NCBI GenBank assembly: GCA_017962925.1
Contig: JAGCUK010000089.1
Coordinates: 1 to 46,053, forward strand
Direction of reading: 5' to 3'
Length of the DNA: 46,053 nucleotides
Origin: Bacteroidales bacterium
Lineage (GTDB): Bacteria; Bacteroidota; Bacteroidia; Bacteroidales; UBA932
In this document: one piece after another, positions 1-8,084 of the stretch
Layout: each line of letters begins with the position of its first letter
Position numbering within the stretch: the first letter of the stretch is position 1
Notes under the pieces: model-generated
What the model saw: the letters and a program-made list of their open reading frames with translations, nothing else
Told to the model about the DNA's origin: nothing
Database searches by the model: none
Program-made: the position numbers and the translations under genes

Positions 1-453
1 GACATCAAGACCTATGTTCAGACCGTCGACGGCTTTGAGCAGTGGAATCCCCTCATGAAGGGCGAGTTCCCCATCTCCCGCGAAGTTCTGGAGAAGGAAG
101 TGTTTCCGGCGTTCATGGTAGAGATGCCCGCCCTCACGAAGGATACCTACACCTATGAGGAATTCATCGCGATGGTGAAGGCCTGCCCCGACCTGGCGGC
201 AGTACGCGTGCACAAGCAGCGCTTCGGCTACATGGTTAACAACACCATCTGCGAAGTGGGCAACGTGCTCATCAACGGCGCAAAGGTGGTGACCATCAAC
301 TCAGAATCCACCGAAATCGAGGATATCAAGAAAACTGTTGCCGACTGCCACCTCGAGGGCGTTGAGAACATCAACTACCTGCAGGCCATCAAGCGCGTGA
401 TCGGCATGAGCGACAAACCCCTTGCAAACGAAACGATATGTCACAGGAAATAG
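1..453 (+). CDS. Unrecognised protein, 3' part only (possibly CYTH-like)
   Basis: The frame is open from the first base of the window, so the start lies upstream. About 150 residues are visible and there is no signal peptide or membrane segment in this part. The C-terminal half alternates short beta-strand-like and helical stretches (around CEVGNVLINGAK and ENINYLQAIKRVIG). It faintly recalls CYTH/triphosphate-tunnel proteins, but I do not see the N-terminal EXEXK motif and do not recognise the family. Its end overlaps the start of the CYTH gene by 16 bases, so the two are probably co-translated and may act together. Function unknown. Confidence 0.75.
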   Translation, partial: DIKTYVQTVDGFEQWNPLMKGEFPISREVLEKEVFPAFMVEMPALTKDTYTYEEFIAMVKACPDLAAVRVHKQRFGYMVNNTICEVGNVLINGAKVVTINSESTEIEDIKKTVADCHLEGVENINYLQAIKRVIGMSDKPLANETICHRK

Positions 454-914
454 AGAAAAAGTTCTTGGTGAAGGGCGACTTCAAGGCCGAGGCTTTCAAG
501 GCCACCCGCATCACCCAGGGATACTTGAGCAGCGTGCCTGATCGCACCGTGCGTATCCGTGTCAAGGGGGATAAAGGCTTCATCACCGTCAAGGGAATAG
601 GCAACGCTTCCGGCGCCGCCCGTTTCGAGTGGGAAAAAGAAATCCCCGTGGACGAGGTGAAGGCCCTCCTCGATCTTGCAGAGCCCGGCGTGATCGACAA
701 GACCCGCTATCTTGTCAAGAACACCGACGGCAAGCACACTTGGGAAGTCGATGAGTTCTATGGCGACAACGACGGACTGACCGTCGCCGAAGTGGAACTT
801 GCCGACGAGAACGAGCCTTTCGACAAGCCCGCATGGCTTGGCGAGGAGGTCACCGGCGATCCCAAGTACTTCAATTCAATGTTGATGAAAAATCCCTACA
901 AGAATTGGAAATAA
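438..914 (+). CDS. CYTH domain protein (triphosphate tunnel metalloenzyme)
   Basis: 158-residue cytoplasmic protein made of a single CYTH domain. The N-terminus MSQEIEKKFLV carries the family's ExExK signature. Paired basic and acidic strands follow (RTVRIRVKGDKGF, VKGIG, FEWEKEIP, KTRYLV, WEVDEFYGDNDGLTVAEVEL), which in the family line the triphosphate tunnel and bind divalent metal. Known short bacterial members are inorganic triphosphatases or, less often, adenylate cyclases or thiamine triphosphatases. The sequence does not settle the substrate; tripolyphosphatase is my best guess. The gene overlaps its upstream neighbour by 16 bases, and the next gene probably starts inside its last codons. 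Confidence 0.9.
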   Translation: MSQEIEKKFLVKGDFKAEAFKATRITQGYLSSVPDRTVRIRVKGDKGFITVKGIGNASGAARFEWEKEIPVDEVKALLDLAEPGVIDKTRYLVKNTDGKHTWEVDEFYGDNDGLTVAEVELADENEPFDKPAWLGEEVTGDPKYFNSMLMKNPYKNWK

Positions 915-1699
915 AAGCATTCAAACATCTTATTCTTGGTCTATTGGCGGTCTCATCCCTGGCCTCGTGCCTCAGGGATGAGCCCGTTAATATAGACAAC
1001 GGTGACGACCAGCAGGCGACAACCTACACCATGGGCACGCCCGCCGATTACTCCACCAAACTGGAGGGGCTTTCGGCCATTTGCCTCAACGAAACCGGAG
1101 ACGGCCTCCTGGTGGCCGAGGACAACGGGCACGTATATGAGTTCGGCCTGGACGGTCAGCTGAAAAGCACCTGGTCGTTCGCAAAGCCCGACGATGCCCA
1201 CGACTGGGAAGGAATCACCGTGGCAAAAGACGGCACGATTTATCTCTGCGAAGAGAGGGCCCGTGAAATCTACAAGGTTAGCGCCGACAAAAAATCGGTC
1301 TCGCTGGTTTCCAAAGGCCCCGAAGAAGCCGGAAGTGAAGACAATCAGGGCTATGAGGGCATAGCGGCCGGAAACGGCGTGCTCTATGTGGCCAACCAGA
1401 GCAAGCCCAAGCGCGTCTACTCTTATTCCCTCACGGACAAGACCTGGACCACGGCCTTCGACGCCGAGTGGGCCACCAGCCTCTCGGATATTTACTACGA
1501 CAGCGCCGACGGCACCTTGTTCATCACCGACGCAAAGACGCAGAAACTTACCCAGGTGAAGACCGACGGAACCAAGGTGCAGGAGTACAGCATATCCTTC
1601 GTAAAGAAGCCCGAAGGCTTCTGCAAGGACGCAAAAAACAAAACCTTCTGGTTCATCTGTGACAGTTCGAGCAAGCTCTACAGCGTAACCTATAATTGA
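905..1699 (+). CDS. SdiA-regulated (YjiK-like) beta-propeller lipoprotein
   Basis: I place the start at the TTG at 905, overlapping the CYTH gene by 10 bases. This gives MEIKAFKHLILGLLAVSSLASC: a short basic n-region, a hydrophobic core and a clean SLASC lipobox. An in-frame ATG at 833 would bury the signal in the middle and overlap the CYTH gene by 82 bases. The mature part of about 240 residues has repeated propeller-like blades with HDWEGI, GYEGIA and KPEGFC motifs, as in SdiA-regulated/esterase-like phytase propellers. The expected location is the periplasm or outer-membrane leaflet. Substrate unknown; a role in phosphoester handling would fit the CYTH neighbour but is only inference. Confidence 0.8.
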   Translation: MEIKAFKHLILGLLAVSSLASCLRDEPVNIDNGDDQQATTYTMGTPADYSTKLEGLSAICLNETGDGLLVAEDNGHVYEFGLDGQLKSTWSFAKPDDAHDWEGITVAKDGTIYLCEERAREIYKVSADKKSVSLVSKGPEEAGSEDNQGYEGIAAGNGVLYVANQSKPKRVYSYSLTDKTWTTAFDAEWATSLSDIYYDSADGTLFITDAKTQKLTQVKTDGTKVQEYSISFVKKPEGFCKDAKNKTFWFICDSSSKLYSVTYN

Positions 1700-1700
1700 T

Positions 1701-3302
1701 ATGGCAGAAGAGATCAAGGCGGCGGCGTTCGACCCGCTGGATATGAATAACTACAAGGTCGAGAAACTCCCCAAGATGCAGAAGGGGAAGTTCGAAGTGT
1801 GGATGGCCCGTCTGGGCGGTCCGCTGGCAATCATCGCCTTCGTCTGGATCTGCTGGTTCTGCCATATCGGCTTCATCGACAACCTCAGCACGGACGGCCT
1901 GGCCGCCACCGCGCAGAAGCGCCTGAACGTCCTCGGTCTGGACGGATTCATCCGCGCCAACTACGCCATGCTGGGCATCTTCGTGGCCAGCCTCATCCTC
2001 TGGATGACGGAGGCCATCCCCAATTATCTCACCTCCCTGCTGCTCATCCTGGGCGTGGTGCTGTTCAACGTGACCACCCAGAAGGAGGCTCTGGCGCAGT
2101 TGGGACATCCGGTGATGTGGCTGAATATCCTGAGCTTCGTGCTGGCATCCATGCTGGTCAAGACTCAGTTCGCCAAGCGCCTGGCCCTGGCCTTCGTAAT
2201 CAAGTTCGGCAAGAGCGCTAAGGGCGTGCTCTGGAGCTTCCTGGGCATCAACCTGGTGCTATCCGCCTTCATCTCCGCCACCACCGTCAAAGCGACCATC
2301 ATGCTGCCTATCTTCATGGTGATCTGCGCAATCTACGGGGCCTCCAACGGCCACCGGAATAACTTCGGCCGCAACCTGGTGATTCAGAACCTCTTCCCGG
2401 TAAACATCGGCGCGAACGCTTTCTACACCGGAAGCGGCGCGCATCTGCTGGCCATCTCCCTCATCGCGGGCTTCCTGGGCTCCTGCAACTTCGGCTATAA
2501 GGAATGGCTGATCGCGGTAGGCCCCATGAGCATCATCATCCTCGTAGTGGGCCTGCTGATGGGAATGTACGTCTTCTTCCCCATGAAAAAAGAGGAGCAG
2601 AAGCCGCAGCTGGAGGGTGGAATCGAGCGCCTGAAGGCGGAACTGGCCACCATGGGTAAGATGAGCGCGCAGGAATGGAAGGCCGTGGGCATCTTCTGCC
2701 TCGTGCTCTTCCTCTGGGTCACCAAGGGCACATTCCATAATATAGATGAGACCATCGTGGCGCTGCTCGGCGCCTGCATCGCCCTCATCCCGGGAATCGG
2801 GGTGGTGAAGTGGAACGACGTGGATATCCCCTGGCACCTGATGCTCTTCAGCGCGGGCGCATATGTGCTGGGAAGCGGCCTCAACGCCACCGACCTGCCG
2901 AATACCATGGTGAACGCCGCTTTCGATTCAATGGGCATCACCGCCGACACCCCGTTCTGGGTGCTCTATGTGATCATCACCTTCCTGATGATGTATTCGG
3001 GGCTGGTGTTCCAGAGCAAGACCATACGTACGATGGTGTTCGTGCCTATCGCGCTGGGAGTGGAGGCGCGTTTCAAGTTCCCTCCCATGAGCCTGGCTCT
3101 GCCCACGGCCATGCTTATCGAGCATTGCTATGTGCTGCCGTTCAACAGCAAACCCGCGGCGCTGCTCTACAATACCAACCAATACAGCCAGACCGATGCC
3201 TTTAAGTTCGGTATCACCATGATGACTTTCTCCTGGCTGCTCATACTGATTTTCGGCCAGACCGTGTTGAAGTGGCTGGCTATTACCCCCGGACTGTTTT
3301 AA
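1701..3302 (+). CDS. DASS-family (SLC13) sodium/anion symporter
   Basis: 533-residue inner-membrane protein with about 12 hydrophobic segments. It has the layout of divalent anion:Na+ symporters (dicarboxylate, sulfate or phosphate importers). The conserved regions include the TEAIPNYLTSLLLIL stretch after the first helices, the SATTVKATIMLPI loop and a C-terminal repeat ending in LPFNSKPAALLYNTNQY. The cytoplasmic N-terminus is about 45 residues. Only one base separates it from the preceding lipoprotein stop, so the two are probably one transcript. The substrate cannot be told from sequence; C4-dicarboxylate is common in the family and would suit an organism with fumarate reductase (inference). 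Confidence 0.9.
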   Translation: MAEEIKAAAFDPLDMNNYKVEKLPKMQKGKFEVWMARLGGPLAIIAFVWICWFCHIGFIDNLSTDGLAATAQKRLNVLGLDGFIRANYAMLGIFVASLILWMTEAIPNYLTSLLLILGVVLFNVTTQKEALAQLGHPVMWLNILSFVLASMLVKTQFAKRLALAFVIKFGKSAKGVLWSFLGINLVLSAFISATTVKATIMLPIFMVICAIYGASNGHRNNFGRNLVIQNLFPVNIGANAFYTGSGAHLLAISLIAGFLGSCNFGYKEWLIAVGPMSIIILVVGLLMGMYVFFPMKKEEQKPQLEGGIERLKAELATMGKMSAQEWKAVGIFCLVLFLWVTKGTFHNIDETIVALLGACIALIPGIGVVKWNDVDIPWHLMLFSAGAYVLGSGLNATDLPNTMVNAAFDSMGITADTPFWVLYVIITFLMMYSGLVFQSKTIRTMVFVPIALGVEARFKFPPMSLALPTAMLIEHCYVLPFNSKPAALLYNTNQYSQTDAFKFGITMMTFSWLLILIFGQTVLKWLAITPGLF

Positions 3303-3314
3303 GATGCTGATATC

Positions 3315-3935
3315 ATGAACATAGACTGGACATTCATAATGAGGATTTTCGTCGCCGGATTGCTCGGCGGCGTGATAGGCTTCGAACGCGAGATCCGCGC
3401 CAAGGAAGCCGGTGTGCGTACGCATTTTATCGTGGCGCTGGGTAGCGCCCTCTTCATGATTATTTCGCAGTATGCCTTCAGCGGGCGCTTCGATGCCGCG
3501 CGAGTGGCTGCGCAGGTGGTCTCCGGCATCGGTTTCATCGGCGCCGGTGTCATCATCTTCCAGAAGAACGTGGTGCGCGGAATTACCACCGCCGCCGGCC
3601 TCTGGGTTGCCGCTGCAATCGGCTTGGCCTGCGGTGCAGCGATGTATCCCGTTGCTATCGCGGCTACGCTGATGACGGTTCTGGTGCTGGAAACCATGCA
3701 CTTTATCAACAGTCTTTACGGAGAAAAGGAACTCAAAATTACCCTTTCTCCCATCACCAACGAAGAACTGACGACAATCGTCGACACCCTTAAGAAGAAG
3801 GGTGCCGAGATGCAGAGTCTCTCTCTTTCTGAAGGCGAGGCTGTTTTCGAGGTCAAGATAAAGCAAAAGGACTATGCCACAACCGTGGACACAGTCCTTT
3901 CCTTCTCTAAAGGTTTTAAGGTGAAGATCTCCTAG
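3315..3935 (+). CDS. MgtC/SapB (YhiD) family membrane protein
   Basis: 206 residues. Four to five membrane helices occupy roughly residues 5-130, with the family signature GGVIGFEREIRAKEAGVRTH followed by VALGSALFMI and GIGFIGAGVII. A soluble ACT-like C-terminal domain (about 135-206) follows, as in the longer MgtC/YhiD members. MgtC proteins are linked to Mg2+ limitation and modulation of the F-type ATPase in pathogens; the role in Bacteroidota is not established. Lies 12 bases after the DASS gene, likely the same operon. Its TAG stop shares a CTAG tetranucleotide with the stop of the convergent ppiD-like gene. Confidence 0.92.
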   Translation: MNIDWTFIMRIFVAGLLGGVIGFEREIRAKEAGVRTHFIVALGSALFMIISQYAFSGRFDAARVAAQVVSGIGFIGAGVIIFQKNVVRGITTAAGLWVAAAIGLACGAAMYPVAIAATLMTVLVLETMHFINSLYGEKELKITLSPITNEELTTIVDTLKKKGAEMQSLSLSEGEAVFEVKIKQKDYATTVDTVLSFSKGFKVKIS

Positions 3936-6022
3936 AAGAACCTCGCCCTGTTATCCTTCACAACACCATTCTCGGACATCGTAGGAATGATGCCCTGGAC
4001 GTTGTACTGTGCTTTGCGCTGAGTGAACATGTCGGCGTCGGCCTCTGTGTAGAATGCTCCGACTTCCTTGCTGTTCAGCACGAAGACATAGGTGCCATAG
4101 ACACCGGCCACGGGGGCGCTCAGCTTGCCTTCCTCTGCCTTGGAGAGAGCTCCTGCGAGGGCGGGATCGGCTGCGCGGCCGCTCATGGTTGCGAGGCTGT
4201 ATGCAGGCTCGCTGGTGATGGTGGCGTCGAGTTTGTCGGCAACCTCCTGCAGGGTGGTGCAACCTTCGATCTTACCGGCGATTTCATCCTTCTGTGCAGC
4301 TGCAATCTTCTTGGTCATGAGGGTGCTCTGGATTGTAGGAGCGACCTCGTTCAGGGGCTTTACGCCTTCCTTGTGGATGCCGTTCAGGGCAGCGATGAAG
4401 AAGTACTTGTTGTTGACGGTGATGATGTTGGATGCCTTTCCGGCCTTGTTGTCGAATGCCCAGCGGGTAACCTCCTTGGCGTTCTCGATGGAACCGTAGT
4501 TGGAAGTGGCCTCGGTGACATTCATCTTGTGTGAGTAAACACCCATGGTGTCCACTGCCTCAAGATAACCGGCTGCGGTCTGGTTTGCGATGGTGGCAAA
4601 CTTGTTAGCCTTGGCGTAGATGGTGTTGGTGGTCTCCTTGCTGGCGACTGCGGTCTTCTCGAGGATGGCAACCTGCTTCTTGACGACGGGAGCGGTCTTC
4701 TTGCTGACCACTACCACGTGGGTGCCATACTGAGTCTTGAGAATCATGGGCTGATTGACGGGGGCGGTGATTACGCTCTCGAAGCCGGGAATCATGTAGG
4801 TCTGGGTCATCCAGCCGATGTTTCCGAGCTCGCCGTCTGCCGCAGAGTTCTGATCGACCGAGAACTCAGCCACGAGGGAGGAGAAGTTTCCGCCCTTGCG
4901 CACGACTGCTGCGAGGCTATCGGCAAGCTTGCCGGCGTTGGTGCCCTGGAGCAGGATGTGCTTCACATAGGCGGAGTCTGCCACGGGCTTGCTGTCCAGC
5001 ACGCGGACGGCGTAGAAGGTCTCGCCATCAGCAATGATGGGAGATACCTGGCCCTTGCCGCTGAATACGAAATCGTTGATCTCGCTGTTGATGCTGTTGA
5101 GCTCGCCTGCCTTGTACCAGTAGTTGTTCATCTGGCGATCCGAGTTCTTGAGAAGGAATGCCTTCAGATTGTCGGCGCTTCCGAACTGGGCATATGCCTC
5201 TGCGAACTGGTCGTTGGTGGCAGCGATATCTTCTGCGGAAGGAACAACCTCGAACACCACATATTCGATGTCGCGGCTGGCCTGCTGCTGGAAGAAGTTC
5301 TGATGTGCCTTGTAGTACTTCTTGATCTCGGCGGGAGTCACCTTGAGAGTGCTGTCCGGAACATAGGGATGTGCTACATAGACATAATCGACATTGGCGG
5401 TCGTGTTGTTAAGTTCGATGTTCTGACCCTTCTCCAGAGCGTTCTGGAAGGTGCTGGCATTGAACAGGGCGCCATACTTGGCATAGTACTGCTGAGTATT
5501 GAGGGAGCTCTGCAGATAGTTCCAGTAGAGCTGGAGACGCCCGGATTCATCCGAAGGGATCTGATTTACGAAATCCCTCACGCGGTCTGCGGAGAACTGC
5601 CCATTCTCGTCCATAAAGGCGGCGTTGCCGGCGATGATGGGGGAAGGGTTGGCTCCGGTGGTGAGATCTACGAGTTCAGCCTTACCGACGGTGATGCCTG
5701 CGGCCTTGGCATTCTTGACGAACAGATACTTGTCCACAAGCTCCTGCCAGGCGGCGTCGCGGATCTGCATCTGGGTCTGCTCGTTCTGCACGCTGGTGCC
5801 GGTGATTATTTCGTTGATCTGGGTGAACCTTTCCACATCCTCGAGATAGTCGGTATAGGGAATAGCCTTGCCGTTGATGACGCCTACATCATACTTGCTC
5901 GACATTGAATGCAGGGCAGATTCGAGGGTGTTGGGATCTATGATAAATGACAACAGGGCCAGTGCGATGATAATGGATATCGCAAGCCCGAACTTAACGC
6001 GAATTTTTTCAAGAACCGCCAT
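3932..6022 (-). CDS. PpiD/SurA-type peptidyl-prolyl isomerase, membrane anchored
   Basis: 696 residues. A cytoplasmic n-region and one transmembrane helix (residues about 10-27, FGLAISIIIALALLSFIID) are followed by a SurA-N-like chaperone region. A parvulin (PPIC) domain lies at about residues 340-450, with VKHILLQGTNAGKLADSL, GELGNIGWMTQTYMIPGF and YGTHVVVV, and a second, degenerate parvulin-like segment follows. The layout matches PpiD, an inner-membrane periplasmic folding factor for outer-membrane proteins. It is the last gene of the coaX-barrel-TPR-lptC cluster but has its own -7 motif in the 55-base gap. In other Bacteroidales a CNNM/hemolysin-like gene often sits between lptC and this gene; it is absent here. 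Confidence 0.92.
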   Translation of the reverse strand: MAVLEKIRVKFGLAISIIIALALLSFIIDPNTLESALHSMSSKYDVGVINGKAIPYTDYLEDVERFTQINEIITGTSVQNEQTQMQIRDAAWQELVDKYLFVKNAKAAGITVGKAELVDLTTGANPSPIIAGNAAFMDENGQFSADRVRDFVNQIPSDESGRLQLYWNYLQSSLNTQQYYAKYGALFNASTFQNALEKGQNIELNNTTANVDYVYVAHPYVPDSTLKVTPAEIKKYYKAHQNFFQQQASRDIEYVVFEVVPSAEDIAATNDQFAEAYAQFGSADNLKAFLLKNSDRQMNNYWYKAGELNSINSEINDFVFSGKGQVSPIIADGETFYAVRVLDSKPVADSAYVKHILLQGTNAGKLADSLAAVVRKGGNFSSLVAEFSVDQNSAADGELGNIGWMTQTYMIPGFESVITAPVNQPMILKTQYGTHVVVVSKKTAPVVKKQVAILEKTAVASKETTNTIYAKANKFATIANQTAAGYLEAVDTMGVYSHKMNVTEATSNYGSIENAKEVTRWAFDNKAGKASNIITVNNKYFFIAALNGIHKEGVKPLNEVAPTIQSTLMTKKIAAAQKDEIAGKIEGCTTLQEVADKLDATITSEPAYSLATMSGRAADPALAGALSKAEEGKLSAPVAGVYGTYVFVLNSKEVGAFYTEADADMFTQRKAQYNVQGIIPTMSENGVVKDNRARFF

Positions 6023-6063
6023 TTCAGTTTTATATTTTTTAATTATTAAATCAATTAAGCCTG

Positions 6064-6071
6064 CAAAGGTA
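6064..6071 (-). promoter_or_regulatory. Putative -7 element for the ppiD-like gene
   Basis: Minus-strand TACCTTTG matches TAnnTTTG in the 55-base gap between lptC and the PPIase gene; transcription would start about 35 bases before the ATG. No clear TTG at -33, so this is a modest call. It would allow the isomerase to be expressed apart from the rest of the operon. Confidence 0.45.
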
Positions 6072-6077
6072 GAAAAT

Positions 6078-6731
6078 TTATTTGGAAATCTTGACCAGGG
6101 GCCCTATAAAATTAACAGAATCAATAACTACCACCGTGCTGTCCTTGACGGTGTAGCCATATCCGTTGAAGGGCTCCAGCAGGATGGCGTTGCGGGCATG
6201 ATCATCCGAACGCATTCCATAGCCCTGCAGGAAGCCCTGCGGAGAATACATCTTCACATAGCAGTCGGTGTATATCTCATTCTTGGCCTGGTTCCAGTAG
6301 AGGGTGTCCGTTTCCATAGTTTCCTGCTTCAGCACGTTGTGGATAACCACGTTGCCAAAGGCCTCCCAGAGCTCTTCCTGGGGGACCGCATTGCGTTTTT
6401 TCTTTGTCAGATGCCGCCCGTCGTCCGAGACTATGATAGTCTCCAGGAGCCCGTCGTCGGAGTATCCGTAGATGGCGATACCCTTCGGGAAGGTCTCATA
6501 TGAGGTGGTGTCGTTGTTGTAGCGCTCCATCACGGATGCCTCCACCCTCATCACCACCAGGCCGTTGCGGGTCTGTACTGCGAACATATCCTCGATGGTC
6601 TGAACGGGGGTATCCTTCAGGTTCAGGACATCCGCCTGGGCCATCTTGTTCTTGCAGGAAACAAAGAGGATAGCCACCGCGAAAACGGCAGCTATCCAGT
6701 ATTGAATCAATTTGTACCTTGCGGGGCTCAC
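6078..6731 (-). CDS. lptC: LPS export ABC transporter periplasmic protein LptC
   Basis: 217 residues. The N-terminal hydrophobic segment (about 9-26) ends in FVSC, a plausible lipobox, as in many Bacteroidota LptC proteins. The rest is beta-rich (FPKGIAIYGYSDDG, TIIVSDDGRHL, AFGNVVIHNV, NEIYTDCYVKMYSPQGFLQGYGM), the pattern of the LptC/OstA jelly-roll that hands LPS from LptBFG to LptA. The start at 6731 is six bases after the stop of the TPR gene, so the genes are co-transcribed. LptC is poorly conserved; context and fold pattern both support the call. Confidence 0.85.
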   Translation of the reverse strand: MSPARYKLIQYWIAAVFAVAILFVSCKNKMAQADVLNLKDTPVQTIEDMFAVQTRNGLVVMRVEASVMERYNNDTTSYETFPKGIAIYGYSDDGLLETIIVSDDGRHLTKKKRNAVPQEELWEAFGNVVIHNVLKQETMETDTLYWNQAKNEIYTDCYVKMYSPQGFLQGYGMRSDDHARNAILLEPFNGYGYTVKDSTVVVIDSVNFIGPLVKISK

Positions 6732-6737
6732 GTCCGT

Positions 6738-8063
6738 TTACTTCCTGGTGCGGACGGTGGTGGTGGCGCTCATGCCATTGCAAACCACCCTGTAGCTCTG
6801 CCCGTCGGTGACGTTGTACATGAACGCCTCGGCGGTCTCGGGGAAGTAGATGCTGTAGGAGCCGATCACCCTGTTCGCCTCTTCGGAGAGGGAAGGATCC
6901 GCATTCTTTGCCTTCTGGAGGAGGTCGACGGCAACCCAGTAGTGGGCGCGCTTCTCAATCTCATCCCCGCCGCAAGCGGTAGCTCCCCAGATCTGACCCA
7001 TCAGGAAATAGGCCTTACCGGCGATGTTCTCATCCAGCGACAGAGCATTGTTGGCATAGTTGTAGGCCTTTGCGAGGCGGCCGTTCTTGAAGCAGAAGGT
7101 TGCTGCTTCAAAGCTGTACCCGGCATCGGTGGATGCATCGGATGCCTCATAAGCGATAGCCTCGTCGATATACTTGAGGGCGACGTCGATGTTGCCCCTG
7201 GAAGCGTTGAGCCTATAGAGGTAGTATGCCGAATTGTAGGAAGGATCCAGCTTGTACATGGAGGTAACGGCGTTCAGGAAGAGGTCGTTATCCTGGCAAT
7301 CCTCGGTGATGCTGAGCATCTTGACGATGTTGGAAACCAGGGCAAGATCGTCCGAGCCGGTCTCGTAGCGAGGGGTGAAGAGAGCGATCAGATCGTCGCA
7401 CTCGGCCACCTTACTGGTGATGAAGAGGCTCTCCAGGTCGGTCTTGACCTTACGGTTCTGCTCTGCCACGGCATCGGTCTTGGCGGGTGCCTTGTCCAGC
7501 AGATCCACATTCCTCTGATATGTGTTGATGACATCCTCCGCGGAAAGAACACCCTTCTTATAAAGCTCGATGGCCACGTTCATATCCTGGATGAAGAGGC
7601 TGGTGCGGGTGTTGATGCCGTTGCGGGCGATGACATCGTTCAGGCCATCATAGATAGCCTTGTCGTTGCCTGCCATATAGTTGACAATATCCACGCCCTT
7701 GTTGTTGAGAGCGGATGATGCATACTTGGGGAACAGTTCGGCACGCTCCTCGTGCAGGGTCATCAGGGAGTCGATGAGCGCTGCGCGGTAAACCACGTTG
7801 CCCTTGTTCTTGTTGATGAGTTTGCGAATCAGCTCAGTGCCGTTGGTGAGCATGGTCTGCCTGATCCCGTGAGGGCAGGAAGCATAGGCCTTGCGCCAGT
7901 TGACGGTGGCATTGTCATAATCCTTTGCCTTGTAAGACTCATCGTAGAAGGAAAGATACTTGATGCAGTTTGCACTGTCTGCACCCCATTTTCCCTGTGC
8001 CGAAACCCTGAGGCCGGCGAATGCCATCACGATGGTCAAAAATGCTACAACGATCTTTTTCAT
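6738..8063 (-). CDS. Secreted TPR-repeat protein of the coaX-lptC operon
   Basis: 441 residues with a Sec signal peptide (MKKIVVAFLTIVMAFAGLRVSAQ, cleavage after SAQ). Helical tetratricopeptide-like repeats follow; the first is around YDESYKAKDYDNATVNWRKA, and a stronger cluster lies at about 270-390 (ALKYIDEAIAYEA, YSFEAATFCFKNGRLAKAYNYANNAL, KAYFLMGQIWGATAC). It is probably a periplasmic or outer-membrane-associated scaffold. It sits between the barrel gene and lptC, an order I recall as conserved in Bacteroidales, which hints at a role in envelope assembly. I know of no assigned biochemical function. Confidence 0.87.
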   Translation of the reverse strand: MKKIVVAFLTIVMAFAGLRVSAQGKWGADSANCIKYLSFYDESYKAKDYDNATVNWRKAYASCPHGIRQTMLTNGTELIRKLINKNKGNVVYRAALIDSLMTLHEERAELFPKYASSALNNKGVDIVNYMAGNDKAIYDGLNDVIARNGINTRTSLFIQDMNVAIELYKKGVLSAEDVINTYQRNVDLLDKAPAKTDAVAEQNRKVKTDLESLFITSKVAECDDLIALFTPRYETGSDDLALVSNIVKMLSITEDCQDNDLFLNAVTSMYKLDPSYNSAYYLYRLNASRGNIDVALKYIDEAIAYEASDASTDAGYSFEAATFCFKNGRLAKAYNYANNALSLDENIAGKAYFLMGQIWGATACGGDEIEKRAHYWVAVDLLQKAKNADPSLSEEANRVIGSYSIYFPETAEAFMYNVTDGQSYRVVCNGMSATTTVRTRK

Positions 8064-8084
8064 ATCTTCTGTTGTTACGTTATT

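Noticed and set aside
4718..5908. 396-codon plus-strand open frame opposite the PPIase gene
   Set aside because: It is antisense to a clear SurA/PpiD protein, and its translation is low-complexity Gly/Leu/Val/Glu typical of a shadow frame. The same holds for long frames opposite secDF, dnaE, glyS and malQ.
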